Below are positions 26,328 to 33,481 of a stretch of 58,706 bases of DNA, piece by piece. The translations under genes and the position numbers were made by a program. Under the pieces are notes generated by a model. It did no database searches. It was not told where the DNA came from and saw nothing but the letters and a program-made list of their open reading frames with translations. The stretch lies in the IMG/VR virus record IMGVR_UViG_3300047490_000254, positions 1 through 58,706 of that record, one strand, 5' to 3'. This DNA comes from a virus. Every line of letters begins with the position of its first letter. Within the stretch, counting starts at the first letter, position 1.

Positions 26328-26462
26328 ACTAACATAGTCTATCTATTAAACCTTGTCAACGTGCCTAGGAATTATGTACTTTAAGTATAAATAGAAGTTA
26401 CTAAAGTTCAGTGCATGAACCTGTTGACAATAAATAAATAGTAAGATAGTCTATATATATAG
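26328..26462. promoter_or_regulatory. Divergent pair of family promoters
   Basis: Minus strand: GTTGACAAGG then ATAGACTATG (about 26360-26332) drives the repeat protein. Plus strand: GTTCAGT, TTGACA at 26424 and ATAGTCTATA at 26446-26455 drive 26482-26742. Both carry the same elements in opposite directions. Confidence 0.7.
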
Positions 26463-26481
26463 ACAAAAAACAGGAGACAAA

Positions 26482-26742
26482 ATGACACTGTTAGTCAAAA
26501 TTGAGCGGAATAAAGAAACTGATTCTTTTTCTGCCATTTTAACAATAAATACTTATGTATTTATTGTTCCCCAAATTTCAATTAGTCCTTTACCAAAAGG
26601 ACCATATACAATAATACTGTTGTATGAAATGCTAAATGCTGCTACAGCAGTATTGATAGATTCAAATACTTTGAGTCTATCACACAAAGATTTTTCATTA
26701 ACTTTTAAAGTTAATGAAACAACAAGAATTTTAGAAAATTAA
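26482..26742 (+). CDS. 86-residue protein, unknown
   Basis: SD ACAGGAGACAAA before the ATG. Sequence is beta-rich at the start (SFSAILTINTYVFIVPQIS) and ends in short strands (FSLTFKVNETTRILEN). No membrane segment of full length and no family recognised. First gene behind a family promoter, followed after 24 bp by the next gene with its own SD. Confidence 0.65.
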   Translation: MTLLVKIERNKETDSFSAILTINTYVFIVPQISISPLPKGPYTIILLYEMLNAATAVLIDSNTLSLSHKDFSLTFKVNETTRILEN

Positions 26743-26766
26743 ACCAATTAACAAGGAGACAAAGCG

Positions 26767-27042
26767 ATGACGGACTTATTTAACTTATGCGAACTCAACT
26801 TCCAATTGCATTGGAAACGCTTGACTACTATTAAGTTTATCAAGTTACCTACATTTAAGATTGAAATTATTCAAGGGTCTACCCTTGAATATGGAAAATT
26901 AGAGTTTACATGGGAAATATCCCAAGTAGACATCTCAGTTCCAGTTCTTTATTCTGAGTACGTCAAAACTACTCAAGAAGTTCATGACTACTATTGGGCT
27001 GCATACAATGAGTCAAGCGACCCTGACGACATTCCTTTTTAA
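26767..27042 (+). CDS. 91-residue protein, unknown
   Basis: SD ACAAGGAGACAAAGCG precedes the ATG. Aromatic-rich (NFQLHWKRLTTIKFIKLP, EVHDYYWAAYNES) and acidic at the end (SSDPDDIPF). The stop codon overlaps the first iteron of the cis element at 27039. No family recognised; likely co-transcribed with the preceding gene. Confidence 0.65.
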   Translation: MTDLFNLCELNFQLHWKRLTTIKFIKLPTFKIEIIQGSTLEYGKLEFTWEISQVDISVPVLYSEYVKTTQEVHDYYWAAYNESSDPDDIPF

Positions 27043-27230
27043 TCGTGCCAACTTATTGTCCCTGGCTAAAACCTTTACAGGGCAATAAGTTGACTCAATA
27101 CCGTTCAAAATTCCCAAGAACGGTTGGCACGATTGACTAACAAGATAATAAGTATTTGGCATGATTGAGCCTGTTTAAATTAAATTTAAACAGGCAATTT
27201 TTATGGCTTTTTGTCCTTTGGCACGATTGC
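27039..27230 (+). repeat. Four-iteron structured element, copy A
   Basis: Four copies of a 13-bp motif TTGGCACGATTGA: inverted at 27039-27051, direct at 27124-27136, 27156-27168 and 27218-27230 (spacing 85, 32, 62). The first two form an outer stem that encloses two hairpins, CTTATTG..CAATAAG with a GGCTAAAACC loop and CCGTTC..GAACGG. Copy B at 58441-58632 is inverted and has identical spacing. Candidate origin, partition site, operator array or structured RNA. Confidence 0.85.
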
Positions 27231-27286
27231 CCAAAGACAAATTAAATAAGCTACACTTGCTTAAACTTTAATTTAAGCAGGTTTTT
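27169..27286 (+). terminator. Two terminator-like hairpins
   Basis: GCCTGTTTAAAT/ATTTAAACAGGC (27169-27195) is a 12-bp palindrome followed by AATTTTT. CTTGCTTAAA/TTTAAGCAGG (about 27257-27280) is followed by six T. They flank the last iteron and would isolate the HNH gene from upstream transcription. Confidence 0.65.
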
Positions 27287-27320
27287 TATTATCATTGGTA
27301 GTAGTTATCTATTTGCAAAA

Positions 27321-27665
27321 ATGACTAATTACCAAATTAGATATGGAAGTAATGCCAAAAAGCATAGAAAAAAGTGCCGCAACGCACATATAAGAACTCA
27401 TGGTATTTGTTGTGTCTGCATGATCAATAAGTCTGAACAAGTCCACCACTCTAGCTACAGGAAGTCAGGAGACAGATATGGGATTAATATTTTTCCAGTC
27501 TGTAGACACTGTCATAAAACTGTCTGCCATAGCCTTAAAAATTGGATTATAGACTCTGTAAATCCAGAATGGAAGAATCATAATACTGCTGAGTTTACAG
27601 CCCGCTTAAAGCGAAATTATCAACGGTTGCGGAAATTAAAAATTAATGTTAAAAAACCCTTTTGA
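27321..27665 (+). CDS. HNH-type nuclease-like protein
   Basis: 114 residues. Metal-site pattern CCVCMINKSEQVHHSSY then FPVCRHCHKTVCHS: paired CxxC motifs around an His-His core, as in HNH/zinc-finger endonucleases. The Lys/Arg-rich ends suit DNA binding. A paralog lies on the minus strand at 46509-46907. Probably a free-standing homing-type or packaging-related HNH protein; the catalytic role is inferred. Confidence 0.72.
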   Translation: MTNYQIRYGSNAKKHRKKCRNAHIRTHGICCVCMINKSEQVHHSSYRKSGDRYGINIFPVCRHCHKTVCHSLKNWIIDSVNPEWKNHNTAEFTARLKRNYQRLRKLKINVKKPF

Positions 27666-27703
27666 TAGTCAAGAGGGTTTTGATTGCTTTATTGCTTTAT
27701 GGT

Positions 27704-27862
27704 TTAATCTTCATCTGTATCGCCGTCTTCATCTTCATCTGTGTCGTCATCGCCGCCATATAAGTCATGAATGCTGTTAGCTTCTTTAACAACTACACAT
27801 TTGCTTAACGCAGGAACGTAAGCAACTGCTTGTGCCTTCCCATCTTTCCATCTGTACTTCAT
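27704..27862 (-). CDS. 52-residue acidic-tailed protein
   Basis: ATG at 27862 behind CCAGGAAACAAGT, directly downstream of a family promoter on the minus strand. The first 35 residues are ordinary (MKYRWKDGKAQAVAYVPAL); the last 17 are almost all Asp/Glu/Thr (GGDDDTDEDEDGD). Such tails suggest a DNA mimic or protein inhibitor, but that is speculation. No family recognised. Confidence 0.6.
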   Translation of the reverse strand: MKYRWKDGKAQAVAYVPALSKCVVVKEANSIHDLYGGDDDTDEDEDGDTDED

Positions 27863-27879
27863 ACTTGTTTCCTGGTTTT

Positions 27880-28140
27880 GTTTATATATATAGTCTATCA
27901 CGTTATATATTTATTGTCAACAGGTTTTAGAAAATATTTTATAAATTCTTGAAACCATTATTTTATAAAGACTTGGGGAATTATCAGGGTAATCCTGTGG
28001 TTCTAGTTGTGCCTAAACAGAGCTAAGTTCCATTCTTTGCCGTAAACTTGACTACACAAGAAAATCTTTTAAAAGTTCAGTACAAATTATTTTAAAAATC
28101 TATTGACAACAAATAGTAGAATAGACTATAGTAATTACAT
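27880..28140. promoter_or_regulatory. Two family promoters, divergent, in a gene-free stretch
   Basis: Minus strand: CTGTTGACAATAAATA then GATAGACTATATATA (about 27935-27890) for the acidic gene. Plus strand: AAAAGTTCAGTAC at 28072, TTGACA at 28103 and ATAGACTATAG at about 28121-28131 for 28165-28419. Nothing else is seen between them apart from AT-rich sequence. Confidence 0.68.
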
Positions 28141-28164
28141 ACACAAAAAACAAGGGAGACATAA

Positions 28165-28419
28165 ATGTTCATTGAATTTGAAACTGACAAATCTAAGCTT
28201 ATTACCATTGATGCCACTGAAGTCAAAACCTGGTCTCAAGATTCCTTGGTCAGATACGCGTCTGAACAATTAGGAGTAGATTATGTTGACTGGAAGGTCA
28301 TCAGGAAAATGAAAGATAGAGTAGTTACTAATATAGACTGGCGACCCTTGAAAGTCGCTTATCGTCAAGAATGGCTCACGCTTAAACGACCACCGCGCAA
28401 GTTTCTCATGTCTATTTAA
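28165..28419 (+). CDS. 84-residue protein, unknown
   Basis: SD AAGGGAGACATAA before the ATG. Mixed alpha/beta sequence with several Trp (TWSQDSLVRYASEQLGVDY) and a basic tail (LTLKRPPRKFLMSI). Single-gene unit between a family promoter and a perfect terminator. No family recognised. Confidence 0.7.
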   Translation: MFIEFETDKSKLITIDATEVKTWSQDSLVRYASEQLGVDYVDWKVIRKMKDRVVTNIDWRPLKVAYRQEWLTLKRPPRKFLMSI

Positions 28420-28423
28420 TTTT

Positions 28424-28462
28424 AAAACCCCCGGATTAGCATTAATCCGGGGGTTTTGTTTT
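28424..28462 (+). terminator. Intrinsic terminator
   Basis: Perfect 15-bp arms AAAACCCCCGGATTA/TAATCCGGGGGTTTT with a four-base loop, followed by GTTTTT. It ends the 28165 gene. Confidence 0.92.
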
Positions 28463-28479
28463 TGACTAAAAATCTGGGA

Positions 28480-28646
28480 TACAAGCCCCGTCTTTTTAGG
28501 ACGGCTTTATGTTAAAATTTGGTTATAGTCGCCATAGGGCATTGGGAGACTCTAAACGGGCGCAGAGACAGAGTAAGACTACCTCGGTAGCATCAGTCGG
28601 TGAAGCGTCAAGAATCACCTCGCCTTCAGGCAGGTGAGTATGTCAA
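28480..28646 (+). mobile_element. IS200/IS605 remnant keeping both ends and an omega-RNA-like 3' part
   Basis: The right side has the hairpin CACCTCGCC/GGCAGGTG framed by AAGAAT and GAGTATGTCAA, a layout typical of cyanobacterial IS200/IS605 right ends. The left side has GCCCCGTCTTTTTAGGACGGC. In between, one frame reads HRALGDSKRAQRQSKTTSV and on to GEASRITSPSGR then stop, like the C-terminal tail of TnpB. About 165 bp remain, so the transposase body is gone. It may be a small non-autonomous derivative that still specifies a guide-RNA scaffold. Confidence 0.65.
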
Positions 28647-28663
28647 CTCGGTATTAGGTTACT

Positions 28664-28726
28664 TCCCCTGCGGACTTGGTGCTGATAACACCATCCGGCG
28701 AGGGGATTACATAGTAATTATAGCAC
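28664..28726 (-). other. Hairpin with upstream promoter-like box, unknown
   Basis: CCCCTGCGGA..TTGGTG and CACCA..CCGGCGAGGGG form a long interrupted hairpin (28664-28705). On the minus strand a TGTGCTATAAT box (about 28726-28716) precedes it. It could be a small structured RNA reading into the IS remnant, or part of the same degraded element. Confidence 0.4.
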
Positions 28727-28751
28727 AGTTTTTAATACATTGCCAAAAAAC

Positions 28752-29795
28752 TTACAATAACCACTGACTAATTACTGCTTGTGCTACCTTTTCCATCATG
28801 CGCGGTGGTACACTCATGCCTATCATATACTTACCTATCCTTGTACTTCTAGCTTTATAATCATCTGGAAACGAGCCTAAGCGTTTATATTCTCTATAAG
28901 TTAGTTTTCTGCATACATCCCAATGCGTATATAGTTCCGGTGTAGAACTAAGCGTACTAGCAGGGCAACTATCATTTAATCTAATATTGTTAAAGCAAGC
29001 ATTACGTTTCTCTGTCTTGAATAAAAAAGTTCTGTACATATCACCTTTGCGTGTATGCTCCCAGCACTTAATATCATTGGGACTAGGACGGGTTTCTTTG
29101 ATTTCATCCTGTGTAAGCACTTGCAAATCACTAGTGGCTTCTCCCGTGCTAACCCATCGGTGCTTAGGTGCTAATATCAGCTTAGGCTTATGAATATCGT
29201 TGCGTAGTGCAATAAAAAATACCCGTTCTCGTCTCTGCGGTACACCACAGTCCGCAGCATTAACTAAGAATAGTTGCGGACTATAACCAATAGCTTTGAA
29301 TCTGTCAATAATAAGTTTGCAATAACCTTTAGCATTACCTAATATTAACCCCTTGACATTTTCAGCGATCGCCACCTTGGGTTTTAGCTTTCCAACTAAG
29401 TTTAAATAGTCAAAGAAGAGGTCATCAAGAACCTGTACAGCTTGACCTTCCCGAAAGTGTTTTTTCTTCCCCCAGTCCTTTTCCCGATTACCTGATACTG
29501 AAAAATTAGAACAAGGAGGACTGCCATCTAATATATCTAAATGGTAGAGTTCACTGGGTAATGGTTTCTTGAGTAAGTCCTTAACTGGACACAAGAAATA
29601 GTGTGTGGGATTAAGATTTAGCTGATAATGATAAGCCATTTCCGGGTCAATATCGTTAGCAGCAATGACATTGCAACCTGCCAGTTTATAACCCATAGAA
29701 CTACCACCACCGCAACTAAAAGTAGACATTACCTTTAGTCCATTTTGGGGTATAAACTTCAAATCTTTTAAGTACCAGGCGTGGGGATTATTCAT
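28752..29795 (-). CDS. DNA (cytosine-5)-methyltransferase
   Basis: 347 residues with the ordered C5-methylase motifs: I MSTFSCGGGSSMGYKLAG, II-like NDIDPEM, IV DGSPPCSNFS with the catalytic Cys, VI AIAENVKGL, VIII PQRRERVFFIAL, then a target recognition region and a C-terminal motif X-like end. The ATG overlaps the stop of the ParB-like gene by four bases. No cognate restriction gene is nearby, so it is an orphan methylase, likely protecting phage DNA or altering regulation. The target sequence cannot be read from here. Confidence 0.93.
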   Translation of the reverse strand: MNNPHAWYLKDLKFIPQNGLKVMSTFSCGGGSSMGYKLAGCNVIAANDIDPEMAYHYQLNLNPTHYFLCPVKDLLKKPLPSELYHLDILDGSPPCSNFSVSGNREKDWGKKKHFREGQAVQVLDDLFFDYLNLVGKLKPKVAIAENVKGLILGNAKGYCKLIIDRFKAIGYSPQLFLVNAADCGVPQRRERVFFIALRNDIHKPKLILAPKHRWVSTGEATSDLQVLTQDEIKETRPSPNDIKCWEHTRKGDMYRTFLFKTEKRNACFNNIRLNDSCPASTLSSTPELYTHWDVCRKLTYREYKRLGSFPDDYKARSTRIGKYMIGMSVPPRMMEKVAQAVISQWLL

Positions 29796-30328
29796 TTTTT
29801 ATCATTGTACTGAAAACCACATTTAGGACACTTGTGGTCAAATTCAAACTCATCTACATTGACTTCCTTGGTTGAGGATTTTGGGCTGTAAGGTTCATTA
29901 ACCTCCTTTTCCGGTTCGTCATCCAGAAAACTTAATTCCAATTCCCCAAAACCCGTTAAACCCAGATCAAAATCACTATCCTGTAAAAACTCAAAATCCA
30001 GTTTCAACATATCAGGATCAAATCCAGTATTCATGGTCAGCTTGTTGTGTGCTAACCGATATGCCACTTTTTGAGCATCTGACAGCCCAGTAACTTGAAT
30101 TACGGGAATTGTACTATCACCCCGTTTCTTGGCTGCTAAAAGCCGACCGTGACCTTCTAATATTTCACCATTCTCATCTACTGCCACCGGGTCGAGAAAA
30201 GTAAATTCCTCAATGGAGTTGGCTATCTGTTCAATGTGAGAATCAGGGTGTAACTTAGCATTGTTCTCATAAGGAGACAGCCGATCAATATCCCATTCTT
30301 CTATCTGGCTACGCTTGATTTTGTTCAT
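29792..30328 (-). CDS. ParB/Srx-domain protein with C-terminal zinc ribbon
   Basis: 178 residues from ATG 30328. The N-terminus has the ParB-like layout: LSPYENNAKLHPD, FLDPVAVDENGEILEGHGR with the GHGR core, then AAKKRGDSTIPV. The C-terminus carries CPKCGFQYN and an upstream HK, a short zinc-ribbon-like end. Such ParB-like proteins sit beside phage methylases, as here, and may guide or regulate DNA modification. Translationally coupled on both sides. The plasmid partition role is not supported because no ParA was found. Confidence 0.85.
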   Translation of the reverse strand: MNKIKRSQIEEWDIDRLSPYENNAKLHPDSHIEQIANSIEEFTFLDPVAVDENGEILEGHGRLLAAKKRGDSTIPVIQVTGLSDAQKVAYRLAHNKLTMNTGFDPDMLKLDFEFLQDSDFDLGLTGFGELELSFLDDEPEKEVNEPYSPKSSTKEVNVDEFEFDHKCPKCGFQYNDKK

Positions 30329-30620
30329 CAAAGTACCACTTATACGCTTTTTTCATTACACGCTGTATCATATCACGTTTATGTTCACTGAGTCCACTAA
30401 ACTCAATTAATCCATTCACTTTTTCCTGGGGGATATCCCTCAGCAATCGCCCCAAAGCAACTCCCACAAATGCAGTACCTAAAATCTCAATTCCTGTAAA
30501 ATCCAATTGCACCAACTCATTACGTAGTAAGTGGTAATGAATTGCCTTGTATACAGTTTCTCCATGTTCAATAGCGATCGCGTTATATCCAGTAAAATCA
30601 AAAACTTTAAATGTCTTCAT
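30309..30620 (-). CDS. STAS-like DUF4325-type protein
   Basis: 103 residues from ATG 30620 behind a good SD GGAGGTGA. The core LVQLDFTGIEILGTAFVGVAL resembles the LDF-x-G-h-x-x-h-x-x-x-F-h pattern of STAS-like DUF4325 domains, which are anti-sigma-antagonist-like folds found next to phage and defence genes. It overlaps TerS upstream and the ParB-like gene downstream. Function unknown. Confidence 0.65.
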   Translation of the reverse strand: MKTFKVFDFTGYNAIAIEHGETVYKAIHYHLLRNELVQLDFTGIEILGTAFVGVALGRLLRDIPQEKVNGLIEFSGLSEHKRDMIQRVMKKAYKWYFDEQNQA

Positions 30621-31167
30621 CTTCACCTCCATTGCTTGGATCAATAATTTGGTAGCCTTCCCTAGACAGCTTATCAGCAGCCGCATTGACATCAACAAAG
30701 TATTTTATTCCTCTAGTCTCATTGATAGCACTTGTTGATCGCTGTAAGGCTTGCGACCATTGATTTGTTTCGGGTGCGCTATGTAGAGAAATTGCTTTCT
30801 TTCTTTCTTCTCCCGTCAGTTCTAAATCTTCTGCCAATTGTCTAGCTTTAACCTCAATTATTTTAGCCACATAATCCCTAGCGAGTTTGTGTACTTTGTA
30901 ATTTTCAATGACAATTTGAGAGAGTTCATCTGATATTTTCTCAGATGCTTTCTGTATAGTTTTAACTTGAATAGTTGTCTTTAGGGTGTCTTGGTACTGT
31001 CGCCTTTGGTCTACCCATAATTCTCGTCTTACCCATACTTCAACAGTTCCCTTACCCAAGCCAGCCTCGACAGCCAGTTTTCTAATACCTATATCCTCTT
31101 CACTTTCAACGTAGCGACGGCGACACTGTTCTTTAGTCCATGGTTTTGGTAGTTTTTCCCATTTCAT
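30607..31167 (-). CDS. terS: Terminase small subunit (probable)
   Basis: 186 residues. N-terminal HTH: DIGIRKLAVEAGLGKGTVEVW followed by WVDQRRQYQDTL, typical of small terminases that read the packaging site. A long central helix (about 60-120) suits ring oligomerisation, and the end is acidic (PSNGGEDEDI). It lies 5 kb from terL and on the opposite strand. First gene of the TerS/STAS/ParB/methylase unit. Confidence 0.72.
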   Translation of the reverse strand: MKWEKLPKPWTKEQCRRRYVESEEDIGIRKLAVEAGLGKGTVEVWVRRELWVDQRRQYQDTLKTTIQVKTIQKASEKISDELSQIVIENYKVHKLARDYVAKIIEVKARQLAEDLELTGEERKKAISLHSAPETNQWSQALQRSTSAINETRGIKYFVDVNAAADKLSREGYQIIDPSNGGEDEDI

Positions 31168-31284
31168 AGCATTAAAAGCTCAACATTTTTGTTTTCAATT
31201 ATTACATATAGTTGATTGTAATGTACAATATCAGTAGAAATATTTTGATAAATTTTATTGAATATATAGCCCGCTTAGACTTGA

Positions 31285-31716
31285 TTAAGGTCTAAATATT
31301 TGAATCAAACTCAGTTCCAACTTAAACACCTTATCGCTAGATGGTGTCCACTTAAACGTCTCGCAACGGTACAAAGTGGAATTAAAGTAGAAAGGCTTAC
31401 CTAAATTATTAGTTAAAAAAGTATCAATCTCTGAATAAGTAAATAGACTATCAATGGTTAAAGTCAAAGTCTGCGTACCAACCACCTGGTTAAGCTGGTT
31501 TCTATTCCCTTTCTCATCCACACCACCCTGGTAGTTTTGAGATAAGAAACTTGCTTCAAAACTTATGGCATTATCCCAACTGATTTTAAGAGAATTAGGC
31601 GCATTTGGGAACATAATGATAAAGCTGTCAGCAATACTGACAGCACCCTTAATATATCTGAGCTTGACATTATTATTATAGCGTAAAATCTTTGTTTCAA
31701 TTGCTTTTAATGTCAT
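31285..31716 (-). CDS. Minor tail protein, lambda gpM-like
   Basis: 143 residues. The end NNLGKPFYFNSTLYRCETFKW through KLELSLIQIFRP follows the gpM pattern: FL..GKPF, a variable strand, C..W, then a final strand ending in F-x-x-x-F-x-P. The middle (SQNYQGGVDEKGNRNQ) fits the G-Y-x-Q-R-like loop. In known phages this gene follows the tape measure gene; here it is displaced 31 kb away and followed by tnpB on the opposite strand, suggesting rearrangement. Confidence 0.6.
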   Translation of the reverse strand: MTLKAIETKILRYNNNVKLRYIKGAVSIADSFIIMFPNAPNSLKISWDNAISFEASFLSQNYQGGVDEKGNRNQLNQVVGTQTLTLTIDSLFTYSEIDTFLTNNLGKPFYFNSTLYRCETFKWTPSSDKVFKLELSLIQIFRP

Positions 31717-31733
31717 ATATTTAAGTTAAATGC

Positions 31734-31791
31734 TATAATATTTAAACCTAGTCGCGTGGTGATGTTCTCAGCATCAAGCCACCACTAGGAG
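31734..31791 (+). other. IS605-type left end / structured tnpB leader
   Basis: TATAAT at 31734-31739 is followed by an interrupted hairpin: CCTAGT/ACTAGG (31747-31789), GTGG/CCAC and TGATG/CATCA. It may be the subterminal left-end hairpin of the element or a transcribed leader. Its three-helix build resembles the leaders at 41.1 and 43.0 kb. Confidence 0.5.
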
Positions 31792-31823
31792 TAGGTCCAA
31801 CATACCCACGCATCTATTTTATC

Positions 31824-33395
31824 ATGAAAACTTTTGAATTTAAACTTGACCCCACGGTTGCACAGGTACAAACGATTAATCAATGGCTAGACAAACTCAA
31901 GTGGGTTTGGAATACAGGGCTGTCACTCAAGCTAGCAGGAAGACAGAAATATTATAGAGAGAAAGAAATAGGCGATCGCGTCATTCCCGATGGTGTGGTT
32001 TTGCAGTGGAAATGGCGAAAGGTTGTTACTGAAGACAAAAAAGGTAAGTCTACCGAGAAATGGGAGAAAGTACGCTTAGTTGGTACAGGTGTCATTAGAC
32101 CTAAAAGCGGTCATCCTTACTGTGAAATTAGACAACATTTGAATATTGAAAACCCTGATAAATATGGACAATGTGAATTTTATAGGAGTGACAATATTCC
32201 CGACTTTATGGCAGATGTTCCCACTAAATTTAAGGCAGGGGTAATTGATTCTTTAAAGAAATCATGGAAAGCTTACGTCACCCCAAAACACCCCGGTAGA
32301 AAGCCAAAATTCAAAGGGAGAAATGATAAAATCAAGTCACTTGTTAATCTCAACGCTGGGGGTTTATCTAAAGAATTAAAACCGGAAAAAATACCCGGTT
32401 CAAATAATGGTTATGTCCAGTTCCCCAAGCTTGGTAAAATTAAAGTTAAAGGATTATTTGATAGATATGACTGGCAAGAATGGGGTCCAGCCAGAATAGT
32501 TAAAGAACCATCAGGTTACTATCTTCATGTATGCGCTGATGTCCCTAATGACCCATTACCAAAATCTGATAAAGCAGTGGGAATTGATCCGGGTTTACTA
32601 TCAATTATTACCACAGATCAAGGGAGAGAAATAGAACCGCCCAAGCTATTTAGAAAACAACAGGTAAAGCTAAGACGATTACAGCGTAAAGCATCTAGGC
32701 AGAAGAAAGGAGGATGTAATCAGAAGAAAACCTATCACAAAATAGCTCTACACCATGAAAAGATCCGCCGCAGCCGCAACGCATTTAACCATAAGTTATC
32801 TACTAAAGTTGTGCGTGAGTATTCTGGGATTGTGATGGAAGACTTAAAGATACAAAACCTGAACCGTAAGCCCAAAGCCAAGAAACGTGAGGACGGCAAT
32901 GGCTATGAACAAAACGGTGCAAAACGTAAAGCCGGGTTAAACAAAAGTTTTGCCGATTCAGCACTGGGTGATTTAATCAGTAAGATTGAAACAAAGTGCA
33001 AAGATACTGATAGAGAGTTTGTAAAAGTTGCGGCACACTACACTACGGTTGACTGTTCAAAATGTGGCGCTAAAATAAAGAAAGCATTGAGCCAAAGAAC
33101 TCACTGCTGTACAGAATGTGGTCACACTGAAGGACGTGATTCTAATGCAGCCAAGAATATTTTACTCAAAGGCAAAAAGCAATTACAAACAGTGTACCGC
33201 GCTTGGGCGTGGGAACATGGGGAAACCCGAAAGCCTGGCTCTGATTCCAATACGGAATGTCACCAGGAAGGTGTGCAAACACCACCGGAAGATGGATATT
33301 CCTCCCAATTAAACCCCGAAAGGGGAACTCAGCGCGGAAGGGGGGATGTAAAAACCTCTAAAACCGTGAAAACAACCCCAAAGGTAGACAGGTGA
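31824..33395 (+). CDS. tnpB: RNA-guided nuclease TnpB (IS200/IS605 family)
   Basis: 523 residues, longer than the usual 370-450 because of an inserted N-terminal stretch (about 40-95) and a long basic tail. The split RuvC site is intact: Asp in AVGIDPGLLS, Glu in IVMEDLKIQNL, Asp in GRDSNAAKNIL. The four-Cys zinc ribbon DCSKCG..CTECG lies between the last two. TnpB cuts DNA guided by omega-RNA made from the 3' end of its own gene and the element's right end. There is no tnpA here, so movement would need a transposase in trans. It is immediately adjacent, tail to tail, to csf1. Confidence 0.93.
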   Translation: MKTFEFKLDPTVAQVQTINQWLDKLKWVWNTGLSLKLAGRQKYYREKEIGDRVIPDGVVLQWKWRKVVTEDKKGKSTEKWEKVRLVGTGVIRPKSGHPYCEIRQHLNIENPDKYGQCEFYRSDNIPDFMADVPTKFKAGVIDSLKKSWKAYVTPKHPGRKPKFKGRNDKIKSLVNLNAGGLSKELKPEKIPGSNNGYVQFPKLGKIKVKGLFDRYDWQEWGPARIVKEPSGYYLHVCADVPNDPLPKSDKAVGIDPGLLSIITTDQGREIEPPKLFRKQQVKLRRLQRKASRQKKGGCNQKKTYHKIALHHEKIRRSRNAFNHKLSTKVVREYSGIVMEDLKIQNLNRKPKAKKREDGNGYEQNGAKRKAGLNKSFADSALGDLISKIETKCKDTDREFVKVAAHYTTVDCSKCGAKIKKALSQRTHCCTECGHTEGRDSNAAKNILLKGKKQLQTVYRAWAWEHGETRKPGSDSNTECHQEGVQTPPEDGYSSQLNPERGTQRGRGDVKTSKTVKTTPKVDR

Positions 33396-33481
33396 AACCG
33401 ACCTTGGGGAACTGGGTTAATTGCAAGTTGAAAGCCTTATAGGTGAAACCGACCTTGGGGAACTGGGTTAATTGCAAGTTG
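33372..33481 (+). repeat. Right-end hairpin and 41-bp direct duplication
   Basis: CCCCAAAGGT and ACCGACCTTGGGG (about 33375-33410) form a right-end-like hairpin overlapping the tnpB stop. A 41-bp segment at 33390-33430 is repeated exactly at 33441-33481, ten bases later, ending next to the csf1 stop. A third, diverged partial copy (GAACTGGGCTGATTGCAGGTAG) lies inside csf1. The omega-RNA scaffold and guide would lie here. Confidence 0.7.

Noticed and set aside
29792-30328. Plasmid partition ParB
   Set aside because: No ParA is in the window and the domain stands beside a methylase, as in phage ParB-like/methylase pairs.
33390-33481. A minimal CRISPR array made of the two 41-bp repeats
   Set aside because: The spacer would be ten bases, the first repeat overlaps the tnpB stop codon, and there is no leader or third unit with a proper spacer.
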